From positions 46,003-110,002 of the forward strand of contig NMRB01002191.1 in NCBI GenBank assembly GCA_002633025.1: 64,000 bases of DNA, in the 5' to 3' direction. Below are positions 47,998-60,796 of this stretch, in pieces (the first letter of the stretch is position 1; the number at the start of each line of letters is the position of its first letter). This stretch comes from Notospermus geniculatus (lineage: Eukaryota; Nemertea; Pilidiophora; Heteronemertea; Lineidae). Below the pieces are notes generated by a model. It did not search any database and had not been told where the DNA came from. It was given only the letters and a program-made list of their open reading frames with translations. The position numbers and the translations under genes were made by a program.

Positions 47998-48108
47998 GTA
48001 GGTGTAGGAAACGTGCAAGTTTTTTTACCCTGGATTTTTCAACTGTTATTGTGAATCACAATAACAGTTGAAAAATCCAGGGTAAAAAAACTTGCACGTT
48101 TCCTACAC
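47998..48108. repeat. Near-perfect hairpin, about 50-bp arms
   Basis: Arms containing GTAGGAAACGTGCAAG and its complement meet at GTGAATCAC. Block copy 1 has only the right arm (45515-45572). Confidence 0.85.
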
Positions 48109-48602
48109 CTACATCTGACCCATCCTGCCGGAGCTGGTGACTGGTCCCTGTCCTCAAGCTGCTCCGCAAATACAGAGCGGCTCGAGGACAGCGGACCAGT
48201 CTGTCGGAGCGGGTTGACACTTCGGTCACGTGACGACGATCGCAGACGGCGAAGTGACGTCACTCGAACAGTGTGCACCTGCCTTTAAAATAGAGACCAA
48301 CAGAATGGATCGCCCTTTTTCTTGACATATATGTAATCAGTCTATATGACTGCCGATAGATGGCAGCATTACCGTGCCCCCCAAAAATGCACAAGCACAG
48401 GCTACTATGGCAAGCCGTTTGTTCATTTAATCAAATAAACCTGGGTTTTTTAAAAACAGTTTTTTTAATACATGTAAACTAGGTTTCTTTTGAAAAAAAA
48501 ATCTGGAAAAAAACAAGGTTTTTTTAGAAGAAACTTGTTTTTTTGAAAAAAACAGTTTTTTTAATTTCAAAAAAAGTGTCTTTCCATATTTTCTGGGGTT
48601 CA

Positions 48603-48881
48603 GGGCCCATATCCATAAAACTTTGTTCGGCTTACTTAAAGGGCCTCTAGAGGCAGCCAGCATGGCAGGGGAAAACCCTGGGGAAAACCCAGGTTGAATA
48701 CCTCGTACCAGTGATTATTACGTTAAAGTGGCGCCGCCTGGCCGAAGAACCGGTACTGATAGTAGCCTAATGGCGAGCTGCCTCTAGAGGCCCTTTAAAT
48801 GCTTGAGCGTGCAGTTAGACCAATGTAGGCCTACACAACTAGCAACCAACTAAGCTAGCAAGGTTTTATGAACATGGGCCC
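48603..48881. mobile_element. GGGCCCATATCCATAAAACT MITE with nested insertion
   Basis: Same element as 46652-46776 but split by a palindromic insertion at 48641-48793 (GGGCCTCTAGAGGCAGC arms). Confidence 0.88.
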
Positions 48882-49691
48882 AGGTTTTCTGATGTTCATT
48901 TGAGGTTTTAAACCTGGTCCCCTCTGGAGTAGTTTAATGCCTATTGGGGAAACCTTTTTGGGACATCCTGTATAGCAGATCTCACAACTGAACAACAACC
49001 CTTGTTCCTTCAAAACTGAAGTTTCTAACAAAATGAATTCAAAGGCCAATTATCAACAGACAAATACCACTTGTCATAAATAATATGAATAATACAGAAT
49101 ATAGCACAATGTCTTGTTTCCTAAAATCTAAATATTTTTCGATGCTACAGGTTCAAAGAGCGCTGTAATATCTCAGATGTAGTTCCTACATCAGGGCTAT
49201 CCTCCAACTTCTTTAAAGCAGGCCTCACACGAGGGCGGTTCTGACGTCGGTTCAGCACGGTTCAAAACAGGGTCAATATTTTTTATAGGATTGGCCTATT
49301 ACATGCGGACAAGGGGGCACTAAGCGTCAGTTGTACAATAATATACCACGGCGTACACGATAGGACAGAACCTATTTGTGGATTTTTTCCTATACAACAA
49401 AAATGGGACAATGTTTCCCATCGTACATGATAATTCCTACAAAATATTTTGTAGGGAAAAAAACGTATCGTGTACAGCGGCCTTTACACCCTCCATTTTC
49501 AGCTCTTAATAGATTGTCTCCAATAATATAATTCTAATGAGAAAATGTCATAAATACATTGTACCTTAAAGCTGTATACAAAGTTATATTGCACCACAAA
49601 AGTTTGAAACAAACAAGTTTAAGTAGAAAAGCTCAGCTATTATGAAAATTAAACCTTTCACTCACCAACGCCAAGTTTTTCGAAAATGAAA

Positions 49692-51231
49692 GTTAATACA
49701 TACCGGTGTAGGAAAGATCTGAATAATTTTCATGTTCATTTCATAATGTTTCCGCAGAATGCCATAAGGACGCTGACTTACTATCGAAAATGGGTCATTT
49801 TTGGGATTTAAAATTGCTATAACTTCCTTGATAATTGACTGATTTTGTTCATATTTAAGTCTTTTCAAGCTCTTTCCAATGATGTTCGATTAAAATCGGA
49901 TCAAGTTGATTTTTAGCTCACTGGGGTGAGCTATTACGATGGTGCAGCGTCCGTCGTCCGTCGTCGTCCGTCGTTGTCCGTTAGCAGGGCACGTTTCGTA
50001 ACCGCTGGAGCTATTGATCTGAAACTTGGTACATATATACCCCTAGGTCAGATGACCCATCCAAAGTGCTCCAATGTGCTATGTGGCCCCCTGCAGATGA
50101 CCTTATGTGCATGTGAAGTTCCAGCCCGATCGGACATCCAATATGGCCGCCAGGTGGCATAACCCAAAAATCATCAAAGTCCTACCTGGGAATGACTTGA
50201 CCCAGATTCCTCATAACTGATATGTACCTCCCTCTGTCATTAGACTATTATGTCCAACCCAGTGAGCACATGGTCCCTGGACCATTTCATTTATGTCACA
50301 TATACAGGTATACTCTTTTCATTGATAGGCCGTTATAAATTACGGTAGCAGCCAATTACTATTTAATTTGCAGGAACTTTGCATTTTCTGATAGATCCGA
50401 CCACTAATGACCTAAATCAAGTGGAGTTCTCTTGCCCCCAGAAAGTCACCACGAACTCAAAAACTAAGCCCCGTACAGATTTTGCCCCACGGCATAAAAA
50501 AAGAGCGAGCTTCTTTTTGAAGATTTCGTTAGCCTATGATGACTATAAGAACGATTAACACCAGGGGCCTGTTTCATTACGTGACTTCAAGCTAATGGTA
50601 CCATTAACGCAATGCATTTTCCACTTGGTTAAAGGAACCATTAGCTTAAAGTCACTTTATGAAACAAGCCCCAGATCTGAAAATAGCACTATTAAGGCCC
50701 AAAAAATAAATGTTCTGTTTCTGGTTATTGCGTGTGTCAGCTCTAGCCCCTGCGCGTCAGATTTTTATTCTTTATTTTGGAACAAAATTTGTGATTTCTT
50801 AGACCCCCGCGCCATCTGGTGTGAACAAAATAAGTTACAACAAGCGAGTCGCTGAAAATCATCTGTAGAATTGCTTTATCATGTCTATCTACTTCCACAA
50901 TGGTGACCGACAGACAATAGCAGTGTCAACTTCAAACCTTAAAAGGCCTCCAACAGAGAAATATTATAGATTTTATGAAATAAAAAAAACTTTTGTACAA
51001 AAAATAAAAAACTGCATCACCGCATCAGTTTTCTTCGGATCACGAAACCAGAAACAGAACATTTATTTTTTTTGCCCAACCAATAGTTTGTCCAAACTAA
51101 ATTAAAACTGGTTTATATTTGTATCACCTTGAAAACAGGCATGACAGGATACTGCCTTCTCATCATTACAACAATTAGCACCATTGTGCATACGATACAT
51201 CTCGCATCTCACCAACATAGAGCTACATGTA
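49692..51231. other. No gene; fragmentary repeats
   Basis: A piece of the GCTCAC/CGTCCGTCG repeat starts at 49913. A foldback is at 50564-50673 (GGGGCCTGTTTCAT arms). Confidence 0.45.
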
Positions 51232-51944
51232 CACTGGTGGACAGAAATATTAGGACACTTTCAAAATTCTAAGTCATTTTCCTCTTTCGCTTTCCTTTTT
51301 TCTCTAACCACTATTTATTTTTCTTATTATTAATCAGAACATTTTTACATGTACATGCACCTTGGCAAGTGGGTTATATAATCCCAGGAGATCGTCCATG
51401 CAAAAGGTTACTGACATGTGGTTGCTGATAGATGAATAACAAAGACAATCATGATGTGCTTCATCCATACTTCTCCCCTCCAATGAGGAACTTTTCTGCC
51501 GTCGGTGGCCGTAAGAGGCCGCCTGTTACCGGTCCTAGAACGTCGCAAAATTTGACGTCAAGTGCGTGAGCCACGGCGCCCACGTCATTATGGACGACGT
51601 TGTGGCATGCATTTCTGCCCTGTGACGTCAAATTTCATGACGTTCTGGGACCGGTAACTCGTAGCGGCCTCTGACGGCTCCAAAGTTCCTCATAGCTTTA
51701 GCCTTTGAATTAGCAAGGTTTGAAAGGCACCTATCATAATTATCTTTGTTGCCCATGGATCAGCAACCCATTGTCTATTAACTTGTATGGACAATCAGTG
51801 GGGATTATATAACCCAGTTGCCAAGGTAAAAATGTTCTGATCAATAAGAAAAATAATTAGTGGTTAGACTTAGAGACAAAGGAAGGCATAAGAGGAAAAT
51901 GACTTAGAATTTTGAAAATGTCCTAATATTTCTGTCCACCAGTG
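51232..51944. mobile_element. Tc1/mariner-like MITE with nested MITE
   Basis: TA-flanked 713-bp element with TIRs longer than 100 bp beginning CACTGGTGGACAGAAATATT, a Tc1/mariner-like terminus. A second foldback at about 51482-51693 (ATGAGGAACTTT arms, TTTGACGTCA inside) lies within it. Confidence 0.88.
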
Positions 51945-52826
51945 TACATCTACCCTGATGGAGTCACACCTGCCTTGAGTTGAAATATTGCAGAAGGCAG
52001 TCATCTACACAGACATAGGGTTGCTATGGTTACCCATCTAAATAATTTCTTCCGTACATCCCAGAGCTCCAAATAATGTCCTGGTGAACTGGTAGTTTGC
52101 CAAGAACATGGTGATCTTCTCAGTTAAATCAATTGCCAGAGTTTTTTTTAACTTAAAACGGATCGATTTTAGCGTGCACAGATGATACTCGCAGCTTCCA
52201 GGGCATGGCACCTCACATCATCAGCAGCAGCACCACCTCAATTACATGTTTTTTGTTGATTAATTTCAGGTACGCTAATGTGATGTCAAAGCCAGGGAAT
52301 GATGGCTAGGTCAGGTTCTTATAATCGGTAATCATGATAATCGTGACAATCTCAGTAAGGAATTTGCTTGAAATACATATCTCATGTAGGCCTACATAAC
52401 ACACATGTAGATCACAGCCGAGAAAGACAAAAATCCCAAAGGCAAAACCAACAGCATTTATACTGCTGCATATCATATTCTATATTAAACATCTTATTCT
52501 TGAAAATTTGATGCCCCCCCCCATGCCAGTCTCTCTCTGCTGCAGTAATTAAGGCCAATAAATCAGCTGAATTAAACCAAGAATGATAAACAAATCTCTG
52601 CTCACCAACAGATGGACTTTGTAACTTAAACATGTTAAACAGTGGGAGAACTGGTTACGGTGGGCATGCCAAAAACGTGGGGGTAAGCTGGGATGGATTT
52701 GAATAAAATAAGGCACCACCTTGAACACAACAGGTGGTTGTACAAATGACCCAAGTGCTTGAGGAAGTTATTAGTAGGGAGTTTTCGCAAAGCCCCTGAA
52801 ATGCCAATGTGAACGCCAAACTCTCA
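51945..52826. other. No gene recognised
   Basis: Unsupported short ORFs only. Confidence 0.35.
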
Positions 52827-53225
52827 GGGCCGTATTCATAAAGGGTGTTTAGCCTAATCAGCGTACAAATTCTGCATTATACAGGTTAAAAGGCCTAGAA
52901 AACTATTGTCTGATGTCTGTATGGTGCTTCACCAGAGGCATTTACCCGCAGGATAATCACACGCGTACAACTTTCCTGCGTCTAAGCCCAAGAGGACAAA
53001 GGAAAAGTTAAACGATCAGGCAGGCTTGTCTAGAATTTGCCCAACACTTCCTTCTGTCCTCCCACACTGAACCACAGGAAAGATAGACGCGTGTGATTAT
53101 CTTGGGGGAAATGCCAGAGATCAGGCAGCATACAGAAGGCAGAACAATAGTTTTCTAGGCCTTTAACCTGTGTAATGCAGAATTTGTACGCTGGTTAGGC
53201 CAAACACCCTTTATGAATATGGCCC
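52827..53225. mobile_element. GGGCCGTATTCATAAAGGGT MITE
   Basis: 399 bp, same family and length as 39985-40383, flanked by TCA on both sides (3-bp duplication). Confidence 0.9.
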
Positions 53226-53671
53226 TCATTGTTCGCTGCCAAGAAGACATCCTTACTTATCTGCAGGTCTTTTCCTGTCTTTCCTACGTCTTTCCATACA
53301 AAGCCCTGACACAATTCGCGCTACTGGCTGAACTGGTTGCCGCCGAAGAAAATGCGAAAACTCCCTATTGTGATTTTTACATACCTGAACAGCGTACAAT
53401 GCAGGAGGTGTAGGCCTTTTAATACGGTTGGGCAAGTCCACGGTCTCGGATGTGACATTCTTTCACTTATGCAGTGCTGTTTCTGCAACCTTTGGAACCA
53501 CAAAAAGATGTAATACCCTGCATCATGTCAGCCTCTTGTCCTTCTATGCCCATGGTATGAATTAAGTTCGTTGTGATTCATAATTACTGCACTGTTTACT
53601 AATTAGTTGCATCACGGACATGACATGTTTGATGTCACGTCTGTGCCATAAAAAGTAGCAAACAATCCCTT

Positions 53672-53986
53672 AACCCTTTCACTGCCGTAGGCGACGATCG
53701 TCGCCCCCTCCAGCGCCTGCCGTAGGCGGCCATCGTCGCCCTATGCAGAAGGCATATTCAGTTAGTTTGGCTATTCATAGATGGCACCCCAATCGAAATT
53801 ACAGAAATTCCCCTGAGACTGCCGTAGGCGACCACCGACGCCCTATGCAGAAGGTATGTTTAGTTCGTTTGGCTATTCATAGACAGTGCCCCAATCGAAA
53901 TTAGGGGATTTTCCGGGAACAGAAAACGGGGAACTCGGCAGTGTAGCATACAACTTATCTGGGAAACTCGGCAGTGATGGGGTTAA
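53672..53986. mobile_element. Element with CCGTAGGCGAC repeats and TTAACCC ends
   Basis: Ends TTAACCCTTTCACTGCCG and GGCAGTGATGGGGTTAA are inverted. The interior holds three CTGCCGTAGGCG words and two similar 110-bp units. Confidence 0.7.
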
Positions 53987-54105
53987 TCATGAGTCATTTC
54001 AGTAAGAAACTTGAAAAGTTACCGTTTAAAGTATGCACAGAAATTGGGCCTTTTAATATACATACCAAAAGCACCTATGAAGCAGACGTCTAAGAGACGT
54101 AAACA

Positions 54106-54919
54106 TTAATCTGATGTACTCTTGGATCGCGCTTTCTTGACATTACACAACCATTTGATTATTCTTGCATTTCGTTCCACAATCGATGTCTGCTGATTTC
54201 CACCAGCACGCTCAGGCATGACTAGTCCCTCCTCTTGTTTTTTCGACTCTCGACTACACAAGCTTCGCCCATCCGGAGATTCCGCCGAACTCAAACTCTC
54301 AAACACCTGGGGCGTCAGCTCATCTTTCTTCACACTGGCTTTAATCATCGGGTCGAGGACAGCTTTCTCGAGGCCCATTTCGTTGAAAAACTTCTCCAAA
54401 TCAGCACTATTCCCCGAGATTTTTTCCAAATCAGAAAAATCTGAACTAGTCTTTGAAAATCTGTGACTGTCCGACTTCGAGCGGTGCACGATCCTGTCTC
54501 GCGGTTTCACAACCGGTGCCTCAGCCTCGTCCTCAAGGTCATGGCTACCAGAATGGTTACCATGGATACTGTCGTCATCGGAGACTGAACATATTCTTTC
54601 ATCACGCCAATCTAAATGATTATCCAATGTCGCCACATCAACGTCCATTGAACAATTATCCAAATACTCCGACGACGGGCACCGGCCACCTATCTGACGA
54701 TCATCATTTTCCATTATAATGTCATTATCATCACTTGACTTTTTCATACTGTTTATTTCTGCGCTAATACCTGGCCGGAGGAATGTAGGTTTGTTATAAT
54801 CACTGATTCGACCGCTGCGACCTGATATATGACTTTTGATTGGCTGCTCATTGTCTGCGACCTGGTCCAATAAACCAGGGGCTGACATTCTCCGCTCTCC
54901 AATGAAAATCCTCTTTTTC
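54106..54919 (-). CDS. FAM110-like protein, terminal coding exon
   Basis: On the minus strand an acceptor TTTTCTTGCAG opens an exon of about 270 codons ending in TAA. Its C-terminal half matches FAM110 features: a basic RSKSD motif, then SADLEKFFNEMGLE, an acidic Ser-rich linker, and the hallmark SIVERNARIIKWL at the end. Family members are centrosome/spindle-pole-associated proteins. The FAM110 N-terminal domain is not in this exon and was not found upstream (higher coordinates), so the gene is partial here. The first half (acidic, with DDDND and SVSDDDS) is less conserved. The exon starts on the third base of a codon. Confidence 0.75.
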
Positions 54920-57352
54920 CTGCAAGAAAACAACACTCAGTAGATTTCAGTACCACAGGCCAAAATGGGGAGCCCGCATGACAATAGATGGCGCAGCGAG
55001 TATAAGACCCGAGTGACGTACCAACATCACTTTTTTCGATGTTGGCGTCGCGTCGTCAAAACATGTGTGTACACTTTTCTACACAATTTTCCACGGGATT
55101 TTCCCCAAAAGATGTTGCCAATATTAGCATCCTGTGGTGGCATTTCTGACAAAACAAAACGAAGCAGTGATATATGGAGCATGGTTTCCGCCAGAATTTT
55201 CAAGGTGGGGGGGGGGGNACCATTGAAAATGAAACAGGGCTTGCAATTTAATCAAAATTGAACCAAACAGAGTGGTTTATTTGGGAGCAAGACGCATAAA
55301 TGATAATACTGTTAGAAAATAGGACTTCGGGTCTTACACTGACAGCGACATGTCAGGACGTTAGTTCGCGGGTTTCTTATTGACAAGATTGGATTACAGG
55401 ATCAAGGATGAAACCCAGTACCTCAGTTACAAGTGATACTACACTAGGTGCTGACGTTACCACAGTGGCACTCTGACAATCCTTGGCTTAGGGTACAGGC
55501 ACTGGAGGCTCTCAACACACACCCAGCTTGGTTGTGCTTAGAGGGAACGCAAATCTGTCTCTCTTGCATGGCTGCCAACGAGCAGATCACTGTGAGATGA
55601 ACAGGAGTACAACCAGAGCAATGCAGGAAATACATAAGAGGTACTCAAAATGTGTGTTACACAAACCCACCTTATTCCAGCTGAATTCTGAAGTCCCCTT
55701 GTCCCCCTCAGTTGTTGGGTATGGCAAAGTACACTTGCTGATTTGACATAGTTTGGTTTGCTCTCGGCTAACAGTTCAACAGCACTTTTTCTCCTTGCAC
55801 GATGTGCATCTGAAAAATATGAGGGTTATTACATTAGATGGGCGTTGGATTGATCATATCATCGACGTCTGTTACTTGACTTGTCTGGTTCTGGTGGGCA
55901 AATACCCCCTTACAATTGCTGTACTGCTTCATGCAATTCAACTAGACGTGTTGAAAGTTGGCTGAAACACCTCACGCATGTCGACAGGCACAGGTTATTA
56001 GGTCATGTGCCAAAAGCTGTATCTTGTCAGTTCGTGGTCACTCTCAGGGAGGCAACTTTATTTAAGTCTATTTCAGAGACAAGGTCTTTTTCAAGCAATT
56101 TTCAAAACGTTCCTGCATCAAAAGTTGCTCCTAAAGCCAGGTGCAACTGCATGCCCTTGCGGCCTCGTTCCAAGGCTCAAAACTAGGGTACTGGTATAGT
56201 TTTGTAGATCGAACTATACCCAGGGTATAGTTTTGTGGGACGACATTGAACCTGGGTATACATGTATTTCTGTTATACGCAAGACGACATTAACCGATCT
56301 GGCGGAAGTACATGTAGTGATGTGAAAACTGAGGCCTCTATCCGATGCTCCACCACACTCCAAAGAATTCTTCTTTGAAAACAGGCCATTAACATCAATG
56401 GAACAGAAAAACATAATAAAATTGACTATTTCAGTACCAGACTATTGAAACAAATGCGTCCCCAAGGACACAGACCCGTGTCTGTGCAATGGGCTGTTAG
56501 CTGCATGAAATTGCTCAGCATGGTTCACATACAATCTAACTTACACCGGCATTTTTGTTTCATGATTCATTCCATGTACCGTTTTTTCCCCTGAAGTATA
56601 AGTTACATTAACAACCCCAGATGCACAACATCAAAAGATTAGTATCATAAGCAGCAGAATGTTGAGATCAATACATCAAACCATCCTTTTAAAATCGAAT
56701 TGATATTTTTCGTATCAACCCGGAGGAACATTTTCAGCAGATGTTGATTTTGTTTTGGTATAACGTAAATGCCAGGTCCATTGGGGCGTTAGCACTATAT
56801 ACCAATCCATCAGAACAAACGCTGTGGAGTACGGTTTGGATATGTTGATTCTGGTTTGGTAGGCTACCCGTTACCATAAACATGATAAATGTCAGAGGAC
56901 TTATTCAATCACAAAGGTCTTGTACTTATTAGAGTGCGTAAGTTACATGTAACTTACACACGACTTACGCGGTGAGTTACGTGCAACCAAGACGTGACTA
57001 GCGCGTAAGTAACACGTAACTTACGCGAAGCTGTAGCGATGTCAATTGTGATCTGTACTTTAGATCTTAGGCCCAAATATACACCCACCAAAGACCAAAA
57101 AGATTCGTCAAAAAATAAAGGCACTATGAGTGCTAACAAACCAAAAGTTTATGGGCGAACATATGTATGGATGGATGGACGGCCGGACTAACGCAAGAAA
57201 GACCACCACTCAATGACCCCAATCACAGCATAAGCCCTGCTGGGCCTTGTGGCCAAGCGCGCTAAAAATGGTGATTTTTATTGATCAGTAACAAGAAATA
57301 CTTGTGCTACTTGACAAAATAATTTTAGACTTCAGAGCTCAAACATTCTATA
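54920..57352. other. Region upstream of the FAM110-like exon, no exon recognised
   Basis: Should hold intron or earlier exons of the minus-strand gene, but none is recognisable. A G run with an N is at 55205-55218. A remnant of the TCGTCCTGGGTA family is at about 56190-56292. Confidence 0.35.
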
Positions 57353-57955
57353 GAGCTTGTGCAGGCTCATAATGACGTCACTTTTGACCGGTGGTCCACC
57401 AGTGACATCGACGACAAAGTGTGCCACGTGTAGATCGCGTCATGGTTGAAGATGCACACACTCCACTCCACGCTGATGACAAACTGCACAACGTGGGTCG
57501 CCAACGTCATTTGATGTCAATTTGACCGTCAAGATCGTGGATTTTTCCGTGATGACGTCATCTGCACAAGCTCTATAGGCACCCTACATGTAGGCACTGC
57601 GATCTCCCTAAAAAAACTGGAGCAGCTGACAAAAACACACCACCACAAAGTTGTCCACAGACTGTGTACACTCGTCCCCAGTGGCCTCGAGCTCAATACC
57701 AGTTATACGCTCTCAACCACTGGCACAGATCGGACCTAATCATGTTCCTGAATGCTAGATGGCGCAAACTGTCATCAACCAATCAGCGACCAGTATTTCA
57801 CGCAACTCGGGAAAACATGAAACATTTTCTTATTGGCTGATCGCTCATTGGCTGGTTGATCGAGCGCGTTCGTCAACAACTGGTAGTGACATCTAGTGTT
57901 CAGAAACGGACTTTGGCACCAAGTGTTTCAGTGGTTGAGGGTGACATACCACTGA
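57353..57955. mobile_element. Two older TIR elements
   Basis: 57353-57575 has AGAGCTTGTGCA ends with ATGACGTCA just inside both. About 57705-57955 has diverged CAACCACTG ends and paired ATTGGCTGATCG-type words. Confidence 0.6.
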
Positions 57956-59280
57956 ATTAATGAGTGTACAGATAGTGAAGAACACACAACGAAGAAGAGG
58001 GTGGAAAAGGAATGCTTTGAATGTCATAGGCAAAATAGGAATGTTGCTGAACATTCATAAATCTTCTTCAGCAACAGTGTATATGATGGAAACTGGTAGA
58101 TGGTACGTGATCTGCTATCAAATTGACATATCACATATTTTCATTAATTCAATAAACGAGCTTTTCAACCAAATAACTTTGCCTGCAACAAGTCCAAAAA
58201 ATATCAGGTACACCGTCGAAGCAGTTTCCATGGAGATGCATGTATCGCTATGACAGGTGAAGTGAAGCAAAGCCATTTGTCGGAAACGCAATCTTCGCTG
58301 AACTGGCTAATGGAGGAAATTTTTGGGCAGTAGAGTGTCAGTCAATCAAATGCCTTCGACTAACGGTATATGGAGGTCTAGCAACTCATCACTGAACACA
58401 CCTGTAGGAAGAGGACATTTTCCAGAGGACACCAATCCCAGCAAGACATTTGGACACTGCTACCAAACCAAAACCGGAAGGGAGAACTCAAATATGAAAA
58501 GAAACAATTTCAATACTTTTAACCCCTTTCATTCTGGATCCTGACTGACCGAACTCCAACATCCAGACCAAAATGGTGATTATTAACTCTTTGAGTTAAT
58601 GCTGAGAACACAAATTCAAGATGGTGGCTGTGGCAGCCATATTGGACATCCGGGTGCAACAAAATGAATAGGCTTGTGTAGTTTACCCAACCCCAACAGC
58701 CACATCAAAGTGATGATTAATTAAATTGGCTCAGTTTTTTTTCAAGTTAGTGTGCCAAATGCTACATGTAATTCAAAATGGTGACACTGGCGGCCATCAT
58801 TGGCAATACCTGTACATGTACCTTTAGCTTTTGAGGCTAATATAACATGTACATCTGATGATCTTCTAAACAAAGGACTGTAACATCATTGTGTTTTCTG
58901 CTTCATTTATCAAAATGGTGATAATGCGAAACCTGCCATTTGCAGAAATGAAGGATGAAACAGAAATTATCTGCTGGCATGAGAATTTAAAGACTTTTAC
59001 ACCATAATGTTGATGCCTGCGGCTTCAGTTCATGGATATCTCGATACTGGTACTTACAAATATACCATAGTGTTTGATCTGAAGGTTGAACATCTGACGT
59101 GCGCATACTACACGTATGCAGAAAGTCAGAAATCTGAACTTTACTGCAATGGGGGTGGCATGAATTCTATAAATTACACCATTCAATATATCGAATTCAC
59201 GAATTCATATTTCTAAACACTCACAGTATTTTTGTATTTTAACGTAACTCAGTGGTGCGGCAAGTTTGAACGAATCAATA
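57956..59280. other. No gene recognised
   Basis: Contains CAAGATGGTGGC with CAGCCATATTGGA (about 58617-58647), the same motif pair as at 9.3 and 41.7 kb. A 97-codon ORF at 57960 lacks family motifs. Confidence 0.35.
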
Positions 59281-59414
59281 GGGAGTTTAAGAAATCAAAC
59301 GATAAACGTTAACTTTACGACAACGTTATTTTTTGTACCGAAAATGCAATATATAATCTGGTGAATTAACGTTGTCGCACAGTTAACGTTTAACATTTGA
59401 TTTCTTAAATTCGC
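59281..59414. mobile_element. GGGAGTTTAAGAAATC foldback MITE
   Basis: TA-preceded foldback, third copy of the family at 10689 and 26191. Confidence 0.8.
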
Positions 59415-60796
59415 TAATATCTCCTCCTCCCACAAACTTCCCATAAATGTCAGAATTTCTGTGCTTTTTGATCTGGTCTTTCAGAAAAATCCTTAAAACG
59501 GGAACTGGGAAAGCTTCAGTACCTAAAGGGTTAATGTTTTTTTACCTTTGCTGATGGGCAACAAACTGCTAAGTTAGTCTGGTTAACATACCTGAGTCAT
59601 GTTGTGGCTATTTGATGAACATCATTGCTGAAGGTTAAGAACCATGCTGGGCTTTTCTCTCAAAGATAAATCACCGGTTCACCTTCAAAGAATTCAGCCG
59701 ACAGAACGTGTTGAATCCCACCTGTGGGAGATTTTTTTTCAACTGGGGACTTGGACAAGATATTTACCCTTGCTGCCTCAGTTTACAGCTACTGATGGAC
59801 TAGTCTTTCTTGTCCACTTGCTAAAAGTGGTTGCGCTTTGGTCAAACGGTGCCGTTTAACGTCAACAACTGTCATAGGCCTGTCCACCAACATTTACAAA
59901 ATATTTCTGCAACAAAACATTTCGAAAAGCATTTTGGAAATGTTGCAGCTTGTTTCGGGGTTTCAGGGTTCGGTCTACATCACTCTGCAACATTATCAAC
60001 GTTTTCAAATTGTTTTCCAACATTTCTTCTGCAACATTTCTAAAACATTTTCAAGACACTGTCCACACTGTGCAACATCCCAAAACAAGGGTGCTGCAGA
60101 TTTGTTGCAACTCAATGTTTTTAGAAATGCCTTGGAAATGTTGATGGTGTAGACAACAGGCCTTATAATTGGTGTTAAAGAGAGGTTGTCACATCGTTCA
60201 CAAAGGCCGAGGTCGGACCACCACAGATTTTGACGAAGAAACGGCATCATGACATAACGTCATGAAACCGTTTCGTGATTCGTGACGATGCGGAACCTCC
60301 CTATCATTACAGGATAAGTTAAGTCAGAGAGTTCACCAACAACAGCATGCACAAAATGGAATAAGGTAACCTGATGAGAATGAAATTGGCAACTGAACAC
60401 AAAAGGACTATGCTAAGCTAATCATGAAATAGGTGTACTGGTACGTACCTAAATCATTCAGTCTTCGCATCAATAATGTGAGGACTAGGAGATGAGGGAA
60501 GACAACACAAGCTTATCCATCTTACCCATCAGCTGCTACTCGATCATCCAAAGGTATCCAAACATAACGCTTAGATCAGGAGCCAATATCATATTGAACA
60601 CACAGCAGCCAACCAGGAAGAGAACGTCTGAATGAGGAGAAAATGCCAATACCTTCTACGAGAGCCACCTACACACAATCTCACATGTCGCCACACAAAC
60701 CTACCAACCTTGAATCGGCGACAACTATCATAAAGATAGAGTATCAGAAAGACTTATCACGATGAAACATCAAGATGAGGGTATTACATGTAAAGT
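59415..60796. other. No gene recognised
   Basis: About 59870-60165 has repeated GCAACA/AACATTT words and a weak inverted pair (AGGCCTGT). Otherwise unremarkable. Confidence 0.35.

Larger units (their letters stand above)
45095..49691 (+). repeat. Tandem 2.1-2.5-kb block, two copies meeting at an N
   Basis: 45095-47564 and 47566-49691 align along their length, interrupted by copy-specific MITEs. Copy 1 has 46060-46505 and 46521-46650; copy 2 has 48641-48793 and a longer foldback at 47998-48108. No gene was recognised in either copy. Confidence 0.88.
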
